64,000 nt of DNA, taken from assembly GCF_032190615.1 (NCBI RefSeq), contig NZ_JAVLAT010000004.1, forward strand, positions 102,389 to 166,388. The letters are read 5' to 3'. Made by a program: the position numbers and the translations under genes. Positions within the stretch are counted from its first letter, which is position 1. Each line of letters starts with the position of its first letter. A model generated the notes under the pieces. That model ran no database searches. It saw nothing but the letters and a program-made list of their open reading frames with translations, and was not told the DNA's origin. This document shows positions 17,296-25,811 of this stretch, piece by piece. The stretch is from Brucella pseudogrignonensis (GTDB lineage: Bacteria; Pseudomonadota; Alphaproteobacteria; Rhizobiales; Rhizobiaceae).

Positions 17296-19206
17296 ATGGT
17301 CACTATATTCGGTATCCCAACTGCTCTGCTCTTTGGTCAGTTGTTACTGGGGATTATCAACGGGGCTTTTTACGCTACATTGAGCCTCGGCCTGGCTGTT
17401 ATCTTTGGGATGATGAACATCGCCAATTTCGCTCATGGCGCTTTGTATATGATGGGTGCGGTATTAGCCTGGCTTTTGTTGAACTCAATGGGGATCGGAT
17501 ATTGGCCGGCACTCCTACTCTGTCCTTTGATAGTGGGTGCATTTGGTATGTTGATGGAGCGCTTCATACTAAGGCGCGTAAGTCATATCGATCATCTCTA
17601 CGGTATGCTTCTCACATTTGGAATGGCGCTTGTAATTCAGGGTGTGTTTCGCTTTTGGTTCGGGTCATCTGGTCTTCCATACGCGATCCCGAGTTCTTTG
17701 TCGGGCGGAGTAAATCTTGGTTTTATGTTCCTACCCTATTACCGAGCATGGGTTATCGTTGCGTCACTTGGAATCTGCTTAGTGACTTGGTTCACGATCG
17801 AGAAAACAAAGTTGGGTTCGTATCTGCGTGCAGCGACTGAGAATCCAGAACTTGTGCAGGCTTTCGGTATTAAAGTGCCATTGATGATAATGCTCGTGTA
17901 TGGTGCTGGCGCGGCATTGGCAGCATTTGCAGGAGTTCTAGCTGCTCCCATTCTCCAAGTAAATCCAACTATGGGAGCTGACATCTTAATCGTCATTTTC
18001 GCTGTGGTTGTTATCGGCGGATTGGGCTCGATTAAGGGAGCCATCGTTGCTGGGTTTGCAGCAGGGATTCTTGAGGGCTTAACAAAAGCATTTTACCCGG
18101 AAGCATCGACAACAGTTGTGTTCCTTTTGATGGCACTCGTTCTTCTGGTGAAGCCCACAGGTCTGTTCGGCGCAAAAACATATACCAGCGGTACTGTCAT
18201 GGCGCTTCCAACCTTTGCTAAGGAAACGCCCCTTTTGAGGTGGGCAATGTTTGGAACAATGGCGGTATGCTTGGCAATTGCTCCATTATTTGTTTATCCG
18301 GCATTCCTAATGAAAGCCATGACATATGGTTTATTCGCTTGTGCTTTTAATCTTATGGCGGGCTACGGAAAACTGGTATCTTTTGGACATGCGATGTTCT
18401 TAGGTACTGCTGGATACGTGACCGCTTATGCTGCGAAAACGTGGGGGTTCTCGCCGGAATTGGCAATCCTTGCCGGAACTTTCACAGCAGCAATACTAGG
18501 GCTCGCGGCGGGTTGGCTCTGCACTCGGTCAAGTGGCGTTTACTTCGCGATGATTTCACTCGCTCTTGCGCAGATGATTTACTTTCTGGCGCTGCAATTA
18601 CCTCAGACTGGAGGAGAAGATGGGATTCAAAGCGTTCCGCGTGGATTGCTTTTTGGACTTTTCGACCTGAGCGATCCAACAGTGCTCTATACCTTCGTAC
18701 TCGTGATATTTTTAAGCGGCTTCCTGTTCCTTTCCGGGCTCGTTCGCTCACCTTTCGGCCAGGTTCTCAAAGCTATTCGTGAACATGAGCCAAGAGCCCA
18801 GTCGTTAGGATTTGCGACCGAACGATACAAATTGGCGGCATTTGTGATTTCCGCAGCTTTGTCAGGATTAGCTGGGTCGACAAAAGTCATCGTTACACAA
18901 ATCGCGAGCCTCACCGACGTACATTGGACAATGTCGGGTGAAGTAATCCTCATGACGTTTCTCGGAGGCGTTGGTACGCTCTACGGGCCGGTCGTAGGCT
19001 CTTTTATTGTGGTGGCCATGCAAAATTATCTCGCCTCGCTAGGAGCTTGGGTCACCGTCATTCACGGCGCTGTATTTGTTTGCTGCATTCTTCTTTTCCG
19101 CCGAGGGATCGTTGGAGAACTAATCTCATGGGTTTCTGCCCGTAAGGTGAAGAACCCAAACAAAAGGGATCTGCCAGTTCGGGGAGAGGCGGCGCAAGAC
19201 GTTTAG
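17296..19206 (+). CDS. Branched-chain-type ABC importer permease, LivH and LivM fused
   Basis: A 636-residue inner-membrane protein. Residues ~1-295 are a LivH-type permease (LLLGIINGAFYATLSLGLAVIFGMMNIANFAHGALYMMGA near the start; VVIGGLGSIKGAIVAG as the ATPase-coupling loop). Residues ~310-610 are a LivM-type permease (GYGKLVSFGHAMFLGTAGYV; VLKAIREHEPRAQSLGF; TFLGGVGTLYGPVVGS). The two are normally separate ~300-residue proteins; here they form one chain, so a single polypeptide could provide the whole membrane pore. It sits between the two ATPase genes and the binding-protein gene in the same operon. Confidence 0.88.
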   Translation: MVTIFGIPTALLFGQLLLGIINGAFYATLSLGLAVIFGMMNIANFAHGALYMMGAVLAWLLLNSMGIGYWPALLLCPLIVGAFGMLMERFILRRVSHIDHLYGMLLTFGMALVIQGVFRFWFGSSGLPYAIPSSLSGGVNLGFMFLPYYRAWVIVASLGICLVTWFTIEKTKLGSYLRAATENPELVQAFGIKVPLMIMLVYGAGAALAAFAGVLAAPILQVNPTMGADILIVIFAVVVIGGLGSIKGAIVAGFAAGILEGLTKAFYPEASTTVVFLLMALVLLVKPTGLFGAKTYTSGTVMALPTFAKETPLLRWAMFGTMAVCLAIAPLFVYPAFLMKAMTYGLFACAFNLMAGYGKLVSFGHAMFLGTAGYVTAYAAKTWGFSPELAILAGTFTAAILGLAAGWLCTRSSGVYFAMISLALAQMIYFLALQLPQTGGEDGIQSVPRGLLFGLFDLSDPTVLYTFVLVIFLSGFLFLSGLVRSPFGQVLKAIREHEPRAQSLGFATERYKLAAFVISAALSGLAGSTKVIVTQIASLTDVHWTMSGEVILMTFLGGVGTLYGPVVGSFIVVAMQNYLASLGAWVTVIHGAVFVCCILLFRRGIVGELISWVSARKVKNPNKRDLPVRGEAAQDV

Positions 19207-19250
19207 TACGTATGATACAAACCTCAATGCTAACCAAAAGGTAGCTAAAA

Positions 19251-20486
19251 ATGGGCAATGAAAAAAGATACTCTCGGACGCGCCTCGCACTAGCAGCTGT
19301 TGCAGGTATTGGCTTAGGCAGTTTTCCGGCACAGGCTGCGGGCATAAGCGACGATGTCGTTAAGGTTGGGGTTCTAACCGATATGTCAGGGGTTTATTCT
19401 GATATGAACGGAAACGGCTCGGTGATTGCTGCACAAATGGCAATTGAGGATTTTGGTAAGTCAGTATTAGATAGACCTATCGAACTTATAAGTGCTGATC
19501 ATCAGATGAAGGCAGACGTTGGGACGGGGATTGCTCATCGATGGATCGATAACGAGAAAGTCGATGTGTTCGTCGATCTGACCAACAGCGCAATTGCGCT
19601 TGCCGTCCAAGACATTGCCAAAGAAGCCAATAGAGTGGCGATTTTCACATCTCCAGGAACGACAGAGCTTACTGGAGCTAAGTGCTCGCCCACAGGTTTT
19701 CATTGGGTTTATGATAACTACTCCAACGGTGTCGGGCCGGTGAAGGCCCTCTTGGAACAGGGCAAAAAGAGCTGGTACTTCATTGTGTCCGATTTTGCCT
19801 TCGGGCACTCTCTGGAGGCCATTGCTAAGAAAGCCGTGGAAGAAGGCGGGGGTACCGTGGTCGGTTCAGTGCGTCACCCACTTAATGCGCCCGACTTTAG
19901 CGCCTTCTTGCTTCCCGCCCAGGCATCGGGGGCTGATGCTATCTTGGTTGCAGGATCGGGACGCGACTTGTCGACACTTGTGAAGCAAGCCAACGAGTTC
20001 GGTGTGGTAGCTGGAGGGCAGACGATCACTGCTCCTGTAATGTTCCTGACCGACATCCATGCCATGGGGCTGGATCAGGCACAAGGCATATCCTTTATTG
20101 ATGGGTTTTACTGGGATCGCACCGATGATACCCGAGCCTTTGCTAAGCGGTTTGGTGAGCGCAACGGTGGAAAAATGCCTACCAGCATCCAAGCTGGCGT
20201 TTATTCCAGCGTAATGCATTACCTAAAGGCTGTGAAAGCGGCGGGTTCGGATGAGGCGAAGGCAGTTTCAGCGAAAATGCGGGAGCTCCCGGTACAGGAT
20301 TTCTTCGCAGAGAACGGCATAGTTCGCGAAGATGGTCGCATGGTGCACGATATGTATTTGGTCAAAGTGAAATCGCCTGCCGAATCCAAAAAACCATGGG
20401 ATTACGAGGAGATCATTGCGACTATTAAAGGCGATGATATTTTCTTACCCATTTCCGAAAGCAAGTGCCCGCTCGTAACAAACTAA
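19251..20486 (+). CDS. Periplasmic substrate-binding protein, LivK/amide-binding type
   Basis: A 411-residue protein with an N-terminal signal peptide (basic NEKRYSRTR, hydrophobic LALAAVAGIGLGSF, cleavage after AQA at about residue 30). The mature part is a type I periplasmic binding fold: VKVGVLTDMSGVYSDMNGNG, AIEDFG, ILVAGSGRDLSTLVKQANEFG. It would deliver the ligand to the fused LivHM permease encoded immediately upstream. Its match to amide/urea-type binding proteins looks closer than to the classic leucine-binding protein, so the ligand may not be a branched-chain amino acid. It is the last gene of the transporter set, followed by a terminator-like hairpin. Confidence 0.87.
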   Translation: MGNEKRYSRTRLALAAVAGIGLGSFPAQAAGISDDVVKVGVLTDMSGVYSDMNGNGSVIAAQMAIEDFGKSVLDRPIELISADHQMKADVGTGIAHRWIDNEKVDVFVDLTNSAIALAVQDIAKEANRVAIFTSPGTTELTGAKCSPTGFHWVYDNYSNGVGPVKALLEQGKKSWYFIVSDFAFGHSLEAIAKKAVEEGGGTVVGSVRHPLNAPDFSAFLLPAQASGADAILVAGSGRDLSTLVKQANEFGVVAGGQTITAPVMFLTDIHAMGLDQAQGISFIDGFYWDRTDDTRAFAKRFGERNGGKMPTSIQAGVYSSVMHYLKAVKAAGSDEAKAVSAKMRELPVQDFFAENGIVREDGRMVHDMYLVKVKSPAESKKPWDYEEIIATIKGDDIFLPISESKCPLVTN

Positions 20487-20491
20487 CTGTT

Positions 20492-20520
20492 CGGGGGAGG
20501 GGCTTTCACCGCTCCCCCTG
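20492..20520 (+). terminator. Hairpin after the Liv-type importer operon
   Basis: GGGGGAGGGGC pairs imperfectly with GCTCCCCC across the loop TTTCACC, directly after the binding-protein stop codon. There is no long T run after it, so it may be a weak terminator or an mRNA-stabilising hairpin. Confidence 0.55.
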
Positions 20521-20630
20521 ATAAACCGTTGCGGCAAATTGTTGTTACTTGTATCAAACAGCGGTCTAGCAAATAATGCTTTCTACGTTGATTTGCTGGC
20601 GTGTTGGATTTGGGTGGGGAAAAGGCCTGG

Positions 20631-21317
20631 ATGGCAGATCAAGAGATTAATCTACGCGAACATGTCTTTCAGCAGATACGCAGTGAGATCATTGCAGGTC
20701 ACGCGTTACCGGGAAGCATGTACTCGGTCCCGAGCATTGCAGAGACTCTCGGCACTTCAACGACGCCTGTGCGTGAAGCCCTGTTAGAACTGGTTCGGCT
20801 GGGCCTTTTGGAACCGCATCGAAATCGTGGTTTTAGAGTAACAGCGCCCTCACTAAGCGAGACTAAAAATATCTTTGAAATGCGTGAAGTATTGGAAGTG
20901 CACGCTGCAAAAATTGTCGCATCCCGACAAGATTGCGATATATCGCATCTGAAAAAGATTGCAGATGATATCGCAACAGCAGTTGAACGGGAGAATTTTA
21001 GAGCTTATTTGATATCGGATCGTGAATTTCACCTCGAGCTTACCAAGGCCGCAGGCAACGATATCCTTACGGAAACTATTTTTTCTTTGAGAGATCGCAT
21101 GCGCTTTTATGGCGATGTTTCAGATGAGGGTTATAAACGTCAGAAGGCCTCGGTTCCGGAGCATTATAAAATTGCGGAATTGGCTTGTGCGGGTAAAGCC
21201 TCTGAGGTTGGCAAGCTCTTATCAAAACACATAAGATCGTGGGAGCCGCTTTTCATTAGCGCTCTCAAGGGTGGACGAACGGTGTTTGCGACGAAGCAGG
21301 GATCTTTGACCTCCTAA
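20631..21317 (+). CDS. GntR-family regulator, FadR/FCD type
   Basis: A 228-residue repressor-type regulator. The start at 20631 (MADQEINLREHVFQQIRSEI) has GGGGAAAAGG upstream; an in-frame GTG at 20601 is less likely. The winged HTH spans residues ~8-75 (SVPSIAETLGTSTTPVREALLELVRLGLL). The C-terminal all-helical FCD domain carries the metal/ligand residues (FEMREVLEVHAAK; DREFHLELTKAAGN; PEHYKIAELACAG with the expected His). FCD regulators bind organic or amino acids through a metal ion. Lying right after the Liv-type importer, it probably controls that operon and perhaps the divergent molybdenum enzyme operon. Confidence 0.86.
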   Translation: MADQEINLREHVFQQIRSEIIAGHALPGSMYSVPSIAETLGTSTTPVREALLELVRLGLLEPHRNRGFRVTAPSLSETKNIFEMREVLEVHAAKIVASRQDCDISHLKKIADDIATAVERENFRAYLISDREFHLELTKAAGNDILTETIFSLRDRMRFYGDVSDEGYKRQKASVPEHYKIAELACAGKASEVGKLLSKHIRSWEPLFISALKGGRTVFATKQGSLTS

Positions 21318-21394
21318 ACAAAATGGACCCAAAGCTAGCCGGAACGTAAATCGATATTTTTCCAAAATGGCTTTAGCGCTAGGACGGTTTGAAG

Positions 21395-22315
21395 ATGCAG
21401 GTGCCGCGGCGTTTCCTACCATCGCTTCCGTTACTGAACGCGTTTGAAGCTGCTGCGCGCACAGGCAGTATCACTGCTGCAGCAAGAGAACTTGATTTAA
21501 CCCAAAGTGCAGTAAGTCGCCAGATCAAAGCCCTCGAAGAGCAAATTGGCGTCGAGTTATTTCATCGCGAACGCCAAACAATTAAGTTAACAGTTGGCGG
21601 AGAAGGGTATGCACGTGATGTGCGTGAAGCTCTACGTCGTATTAGCAATGCTTCTTTAAACCTTCGAGCTAATCCTGCCGGAGGTAGCTTGCGTCTGGCT
21701 GTTTTGCCGACATTCAGCTGTCGATGGCTTGCGCCAAGACTGCTTTCTTTTAATGAAAGCCACCCAAGCATAAGCATCAGTATCATCACTAAATGCAATG
21801 AAGTCGATCTTTCTACATATCAAGTCGATGGGATAATTGACTTTGGAAAGCCAGACGTGGAAGCTATGGAATTCGCTTTTTTAAAGCGTGAAACTGTCAT
21901 TCCGGTTTGTAGTCCTGAATGTTTATCAAAATATCCGATTTCTTGTGCCGAGGACATTAAGTTCGCACCTCTAATTCACTTGATCTCACGTCCGAACGCT
22001 TGGGAGCTTTGGATGCTTTCCAATGATGTTCCGTTCATTTCATTACATGGAATGCTCTTTGATCAATTCGAAACAATCATCCGATCGACTGTTGCTGGAT
22101 TAGGCGTTGCACTGGTACCGGAGTTCATGATCCGTGAAGAATTAGCATCCGGTGAGTTGATCGCTCCTTTGGATATGAAGTTACAGGAGAAGGGAATTTA
22201 TTACTTGGCTTGGCTTAGTGAGCGCGCAGAGTACTGGCCGTTGACGGCTTTTAAGGATTGGATCAAGAGTGAATTACGGGATGACAAGAACCATATTACA
22301 GATTTCGAAGGATGA
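21395..22315 (+). CDS. LysR-family regulator, GcvA-like
   Basis: A 306-residue LysR regulator. The N-terminal HTH (PLLNAFEAAARTGSITAAARELDLTQSAVSRQIKALEEQ) is of the GcvA/AmpR subgroup. It starts at the ATG at 21395 rather than the TTG two codons earlier. The effector domain is complete (GVALVPEFMIREELASGELIAP near the C-terminus, the usual last strand). It follows the GntR gene in the same direction and points away from the ribB operon. No obvious target is assigned; the Liv-type importer operon or the molybdenum enzyme operon are the nearest candidates. Confidence 0.86.
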   Translation: MQVPRRFLPSLPLLNAFEAAARTGSITAAARELDLTQSAVSRQIKALEEQIGVELFHRERQTIKLTVGGEGYARDVREALRRISNASLNLRANPAGGSLRLAVLPTFSCRWLAPRLLSFNESHPSISISIITKCNEVDLSTYQVDGIIDFGKPDVEAMEFAFLKRETVIPVCSPECLSKYPISCAEDIKFAPLIHLISRPNAWELWMLSNDVPFISLHGMLFDQFETIIRSTVAGLGVALVPEFMIREELASGELIAPLDMKLQEKGIYYLAWLSERAEYWPLTAFKDWIKSELRDDKNHITDFEG

Positions 22316-22509
22316 AACCGTTGAACTCGTGATCGAGCATAACAGCTGCGCGATATGCGTCAGCTTTATCGATCGAAATAATTTTGATCAAAGGTGCATT
22401 AAAATGCATCTTAATGCGCAATTTTCCTTCTGTTGATGCAATGCGGATGTTCTTGATTTTGAATCAAAAACACAAATTCGCCACTCAACTTGCTCCTATT
22501 ACTCTTTTG

Positions 22510-22927
22510 GAGTCTGCGTTTCGCGCCGGCTTCGGGCTGACGCGTCTCGACGAGCGTGCTGCCCGTTCGTTGGTCGGACCCGGCTTCATCAAGCGCCCCA
22601 ATTCGCCGATGCCTGCCCTTCGCTGTGGATCGACAGCGAACTCGTTCATTTCGAGGACCTCGTCCTATACAACGATGTCAGAGATATTCGCGCACCAACC
22701 CATGAATTAACAGTCGCCCGCGACGCCCTTCGTACTCGCCGGCGAATTGCTGGCCAGACACCAGACTGGGCCTTGTCGGCAGAGGGCATCCGATCCTTGC
22801 GACAAACGTTGGCCGAAGCTGTCAGCAGAGATGCGGCTGGCGTCATCCCGCCCGCGGTGACCGTCGATGCGGAAGGGATGTCCGTGGCGTCGCGGCCGAC
22901 TGCGCATCTGCAGCCACGCATTGAGCA
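22510..22927 (+). pseudogene. DUF1612/RHE_PE00001-type plasmid protein, fragment with a frameshift
   Basis: Reading rightward, AFRAGFGLTRLDERAARSLVGPGF is followed, after a one-base frame change near 22615, by SLWIDSELVHFEDLVLYNDVRDIRAPTHEL, ALRTRRRIAGQTPDWALSAEGI. These are the conserved blocks of DUF1612-type proteins common on rhizobial plasmids. N- and C-terminal parts are missing. The fragment is clearly G+C-richer than the genes around it. It is a decayed remnant, evidence of past exchange with plasmid DNA. The family's function is not established. Confidence 0.6.
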
Positions 22928-22949
22928 GTGTATATACTTACACAACCAA

Positions 22950-23621
22950 TTATTGAGTTTCAAATATTCGCTCTGCACATTTAACATTCTGCGCAGAGAT
23001 CTTGTCTCTCAAATCCAATCTTAAACGATATTCAATCAGTGCTTCAATCGTAATTAAATGCAATTTATGATGTGATGCAAATTCGATCAATTGGGGAAGT
23101 CTGGACATAGTTCCGTCATCGTTTGCGATTTCACAAATTACTCCGCATGCAGAATGTCCAGCCAATCGTGCCAAGTCAACGGCCGCTTCCGTATGCCCGG
23201 GGCGACCTAAAACGCCCAGTGGATTTGCTCGAAGAGGAAAAATGTGCCCTGGTCGGGCAAAGTCGCTTGGCTTAGACAATGGATCGACCAGAGCACGGAT
23301 GGTTTTAGCACGATCTGATGCTGAAATACCGGTCGATATTCCCTTCATTAAGTCCACCGAAACAGTGAAAGCGGTTTGCATGGATTCTGAGTTTCTGCTT
23401 ACCATTAGCGGAATAGCGAGTTCATCAAGACGCTCACCTTGAAGTGATACGCATATGAGCCCTCGTGCATATTTCATCATAAAGGCGACGCTCTGAGCCG
23501 TCACAGCATCACCAGCAATGACGATATCCCCTTCATTTTCGCGGTTCTCATCGTCTACCACGATAACCATTTCACCATTCGCTATTGCCTTGATGGCAAC
23601 TTCAATTGAAGAAAATGACAT
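22950..23621 (-). CDS. ribB: 3,4-dihydroxy-2-butanone 4-phosphate synthase
   Basis: A 223-residue cytoplasmic enzyme converting ribulose 5-phosphate to 3,4-dihydroxy-2-butanone 4-phosphate plus formate, a branch of riboflavin synthesis. It has the acidic signature VVDDENRENEGDIVIA and the C-terminal catalytic block RPGHIFPLRANPLGVLGRPGHTEAAVDLARLAG. It is the single-function form without the GTP-cyclohydrolase II half. It starts at 23621 behind AGGAGAT and is the third gene of a leftward operon with a flavin reductase and an aldehyde dehydrogenase, so it is most likely a pathway-dedicated copy that raises FMN supply. Confidence 0.9.
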   Translation of the reverse strand: MSFSSIEVAIKAIANGEMVIVVDDENRENEGDIVIAGDAVTAQSVAFMMKYARGLICVSLQGERLDELAIPLMVSRNSESMQTAFTVSVDLMKGISTGISASDRAKTIRALVDPLSKPSDFARPGHIFPLRANPLGVLGRPGHTEAAVDLARLAGHSACGVICEIANDDGTMSRLPQLIEFASHHKLHLITIEALIEYRLRLDLRDKISAQNVKCAERIFETQ

Positions 23622-23630
23622 TGGTATCTC

Positions 23631-24134
23631 CTATGCTTTTTCAGCGGCTTGTTTTCCTGCCAGACTCACAAATCCTTGCCGATGCCATAAAAGGCATCGA
23701 TCTGCGTCGACGTTCGGCAGCAAAATATCATGAATTATTGCCACAACGATGGTGTGGCTGAATCCGTCATGGGTTGTAACAATGCGGCAATCAAATGCTA
23801 CGGTTGACCCTGCTAAGAGAGGGGCTCCAGTTTCCTGAAAGCTCCAAAGCGCTCCCTCAAATCGATCTACACCTTTAGCGCGCGCAAAATGATCCGCGTA
23901 GGGCAACATTGTGTCAGGTAGAACGGAAACACCAAGAAATCCCTGACGCAAAATTGTGTCATGAGCGGAAGCAGTCTTGTTTATGCATACTATTAGCGAG
24001 GGCGGCGATGCTGATAAGCTGCAAACAGCCGTCGCCATTAGGCCAGTAGGGATGCCGTTTTCAATGGTTGTGATCGTCGTCACGGGTCCAGCAAAACGCT
24101 GCATTGCTTCTCTAAAGTCTTCCGGTCGGATCAT
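23631..24134 (-). CDS. Flavin reductase (FMN-dependent, two-component monooxygenase partner)
   Basis: A 167-residue protein of the flavin reductase-like/FMN-binding split-barrel family (RutF, HpaC-like). Typical blocks are RFAGPVTTITTIENGIPTGLMATAVCSLSASPPSLIVCINKTAS, GFLGVSVL and the closing ILLPNVDADRCLLWHRQGF. These enzymes use NAD(P)H to make free FMNH2, which diffuses to a separate monooxygenase. It lies 9 bp before ribB and 16 bp after the aldehyde dehydrogenase gene. Its natural partner here is the luciferase-like monooxygenase encoded at 34992, whose operon carries the same promoter type. Confidence 0.87.
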   Translation of the reverse strand: MIRPEDFREAMQRFAGPVTTITTIENGIPTGLMATAVCSLSASPPSLIVCINKTASAHDTILRQGFLGVSVLPDTMLPYADHFARAKGVDRFEGALWSFQETGAPLLAGSTVAFDCRIVTTHDGFSHTIVVAIIHDILLPNVDADRCLLWHRQGFVSLAGKQAAEKA

Positions 24135-24150
24135 CTATATCCTCCTTCTC

Positions 24151-25587
24151 TCACATGCTATCGTGAGTAATGAAACGCGTGTTCACATAGGCTTCGAGTG
24201 CTTCACTGCCGCCTTCATAGCCATATCCAGAATCTCTAACGCCGCCATATGGAGTTTCCGGCAAACCCAAGCCTATATGGTTAATCGTCAACATGCCTGC
24301 CTGCACACCTTGGGCAAGGCGTCGTGCAGTAGAGCTACTTGTTGTCCATGCGTACGAACCAAGGCCAAACGGTAATCGTCCAGCTTCCTCAATCGCTTCA
24401 TCCAGATCGTCGTAGGCTTTTACGAGCGCTACAGGACCGAACGGTTCTTCATTCATTGCCCGCATTTCGGAAGTTACACCCATTAGAACAGTCGGTTCAA
24501 AGAAGTATCCGTTGTTGCCGATGCGATGGCCACCTGTGGCAATCTCTGCGCCATTTGCGGTGGCATCTTCCATTAGGGCCTCTACTGCTGCACGACGTCT
24601 CTCGTTAATCAGCGGCCCCATCTGTGTGCCATCAGCGAGCCCGTCTCCCACTTTAAGGGACTTCGTTTTTGCTACGAAACTCTCGACAAATTGATCATGA
24701 ATTTTCGAATGAATCAGAAAACGCGTCGGAGAGATACAGACCTGTCCAGCATTTCTGAACTTAGAAGCCACCAGTGCGGTTGTAGCAGCATTGATGTTGG
24801 CATCTTCTGCAACAATAACGGGTGCATGGCCTCCTAACTCCATCGTCACACGCTTCATATGAAGACCGGCAAGAGAGGCGAGTTGCTTGCCAACTCCAAT
24901 CGAACCTGTGAACGAAACTTTGCGTATAGCGGGATGTGGAATCAGGAATTCGCTTACTTCGGAAGGTGTGCCGAACACCAGATTGACGACGCCATTTGGA
25001 ATGCCTGCGTCATGCAAACACTGGAATAATAGAGCAGGAGAGGCGGGGGCTTCCTCCGGACCCTTGATAATAATCGAACAACCCGCAGCGATTGCTGGAC
25101 CGAGCTTTCGCACTATCTGGCTCATCGGAAAATTCCAAGGAGTGAAACCGACGGCCGGACCCACCGGATCTTTTATTGAGAACTGCTGAACATTTGTCGA
25201 GCGAGAGGGGATGACCCTGCCATAGGTACGACGGCCTTCTTCTGCGAACCAGTCTAGCAAGTCTGCACAAGAATTAACCTCCAATCTCGATTCAGCAAGC
25301 GGCTTACCCTCATCAGTTGTCAGGAGGCGTGCAGCATCTTCAATGCGCTCTCGCAACAAAGAAGCCGCTTTGCGAATGATTTTATATCTATCAAATGCCG
25401 AGGTACGGCTCCATGTTTCGAAGCCTGAAACTGCTGACTCGACAGCATATTCGAGATCTGATCTAGAGGCATGAGCAACCTTTCCGATCACCTCTCCGTT
25501 GACAGGATTAATAACGTCAATCGACAACCCCTTTTCGGCATCATGCCACTGGCCGCCGATGTAAAGCCGGGTATTCGGATAGCTCAT
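24151..25587 (-). CDS. NAD(P)-dependent aldehyde dehydrogenase, GabD-like
   Basis: A 478-residue cytoplasmic enzyme of the aldehyde dehydrogenase superfamily. The catalytic Cys is in FRNAGQVCISPTRF (around residue 283), the general-base Glu in VTMELGGHAPV (around 250), and the cofactor loop in VSFTGSIGVGKQ. Overall similarity is to succinate-semialdehyde dehydrogenases. It oxidises an aldehyde intermediate to the acid. It is the first gene of the operon with flavin reductase and ribB, directly behind a perfect sigma-54 promoter, so it is expected to be induced through the activator encoded divergently at 25812. Confidence 0.9.
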   Translation of the reverse strand: MSYPNTRLYIGGQWHDAEKGLSIDVINPVNGEVIGKVAHASRSDLEYAVESAVSGFETWSRTSAFDRYKIIRKAASLLRERIEDAARLLTTDEGKPLAESRLEVNSCADLLDWFAEEGRRTYGRVIPSRSTNVQQFSIKDPVGPAVGFTPWNFPMSQIVRKLGPAIAAGCSIIIKGPEEAPASPALLFQCLHDAGIPNGVVNLVFGTPSEVSEFLIPHPAIRKVSFTGSIGVGKQLASLAGLHMKRVTMELGGHAPVIVAEDANINAATTALVASKFRNAGQVCISPTRFLIHSKIHDQFVESFVAKTKSLKVGDGLADGTQMGPLINERRRAAVEALMEDATANGAEIATGGHRIGNNGYFFEPTVLMGVTSEMRAMNEEPFGPVALVKAYDDLDEAIEEAGRLPFGLGSYAWTTSSSTARRLAQGVQAGMLTINHIGLGLPETPYGGVRDSGYGYEGGSEALEAYVNTRFITHDSM

Positions 25588-25630
25588 GGAAATCTCCTTT
25601 ATCGAAGCATTCTATGCACGACTTAGGAAA

Positions 25631-25646
25631 AGCAATCATCGTGCCA
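25631..25646 (-). promoter_or_regulatory. Sigma-54 (-24/-12) promoter of the aldehyde dehydrogenase operon
   Basis: Read leftward the sequence is TGGCACGATGATTGCT, an exact match to the consensus TGGCAC-N5-TTGCW. It ends 43 bp before the start codon at 25587, so transcription should begin at about 25620. Confidence 0.85.
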
Positions 25647-25717
25647 ATTCGCTAAAATACTGATCTGAAAAACCTTTTAGCTATGCAATCTCATTAAACG
25701 CCAAAATTCTCAATTTT

Positions 25718-25733
25718 GTCTCAAAAATGAGAC
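25718..25733. promoter_or_regulatory. Upstream activator palindrome (GTCTCA-N4-TGAGAC)
   Basis: GTCTCAAAAATGAGAC is a perfect inverted repeat. A second, half-degenerate copy (GTCTCA-GTTT-TGATCC) lies at 25763-25778. They are about 75-130 bp upstream of the sigma-54 promoter, the normal distance for an enhancer site. The same 6-4-6 palindrome occurs at 36235-36250. Confidence 0.7.
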
Positions 25734-25811
25734 TTCATTCGTCTGAGCGATTGTCTTGACTTGTCTCAGTTTTGATCCGTTAATGTCTAAAAAATATAAG
25801 GGAACACGGTA

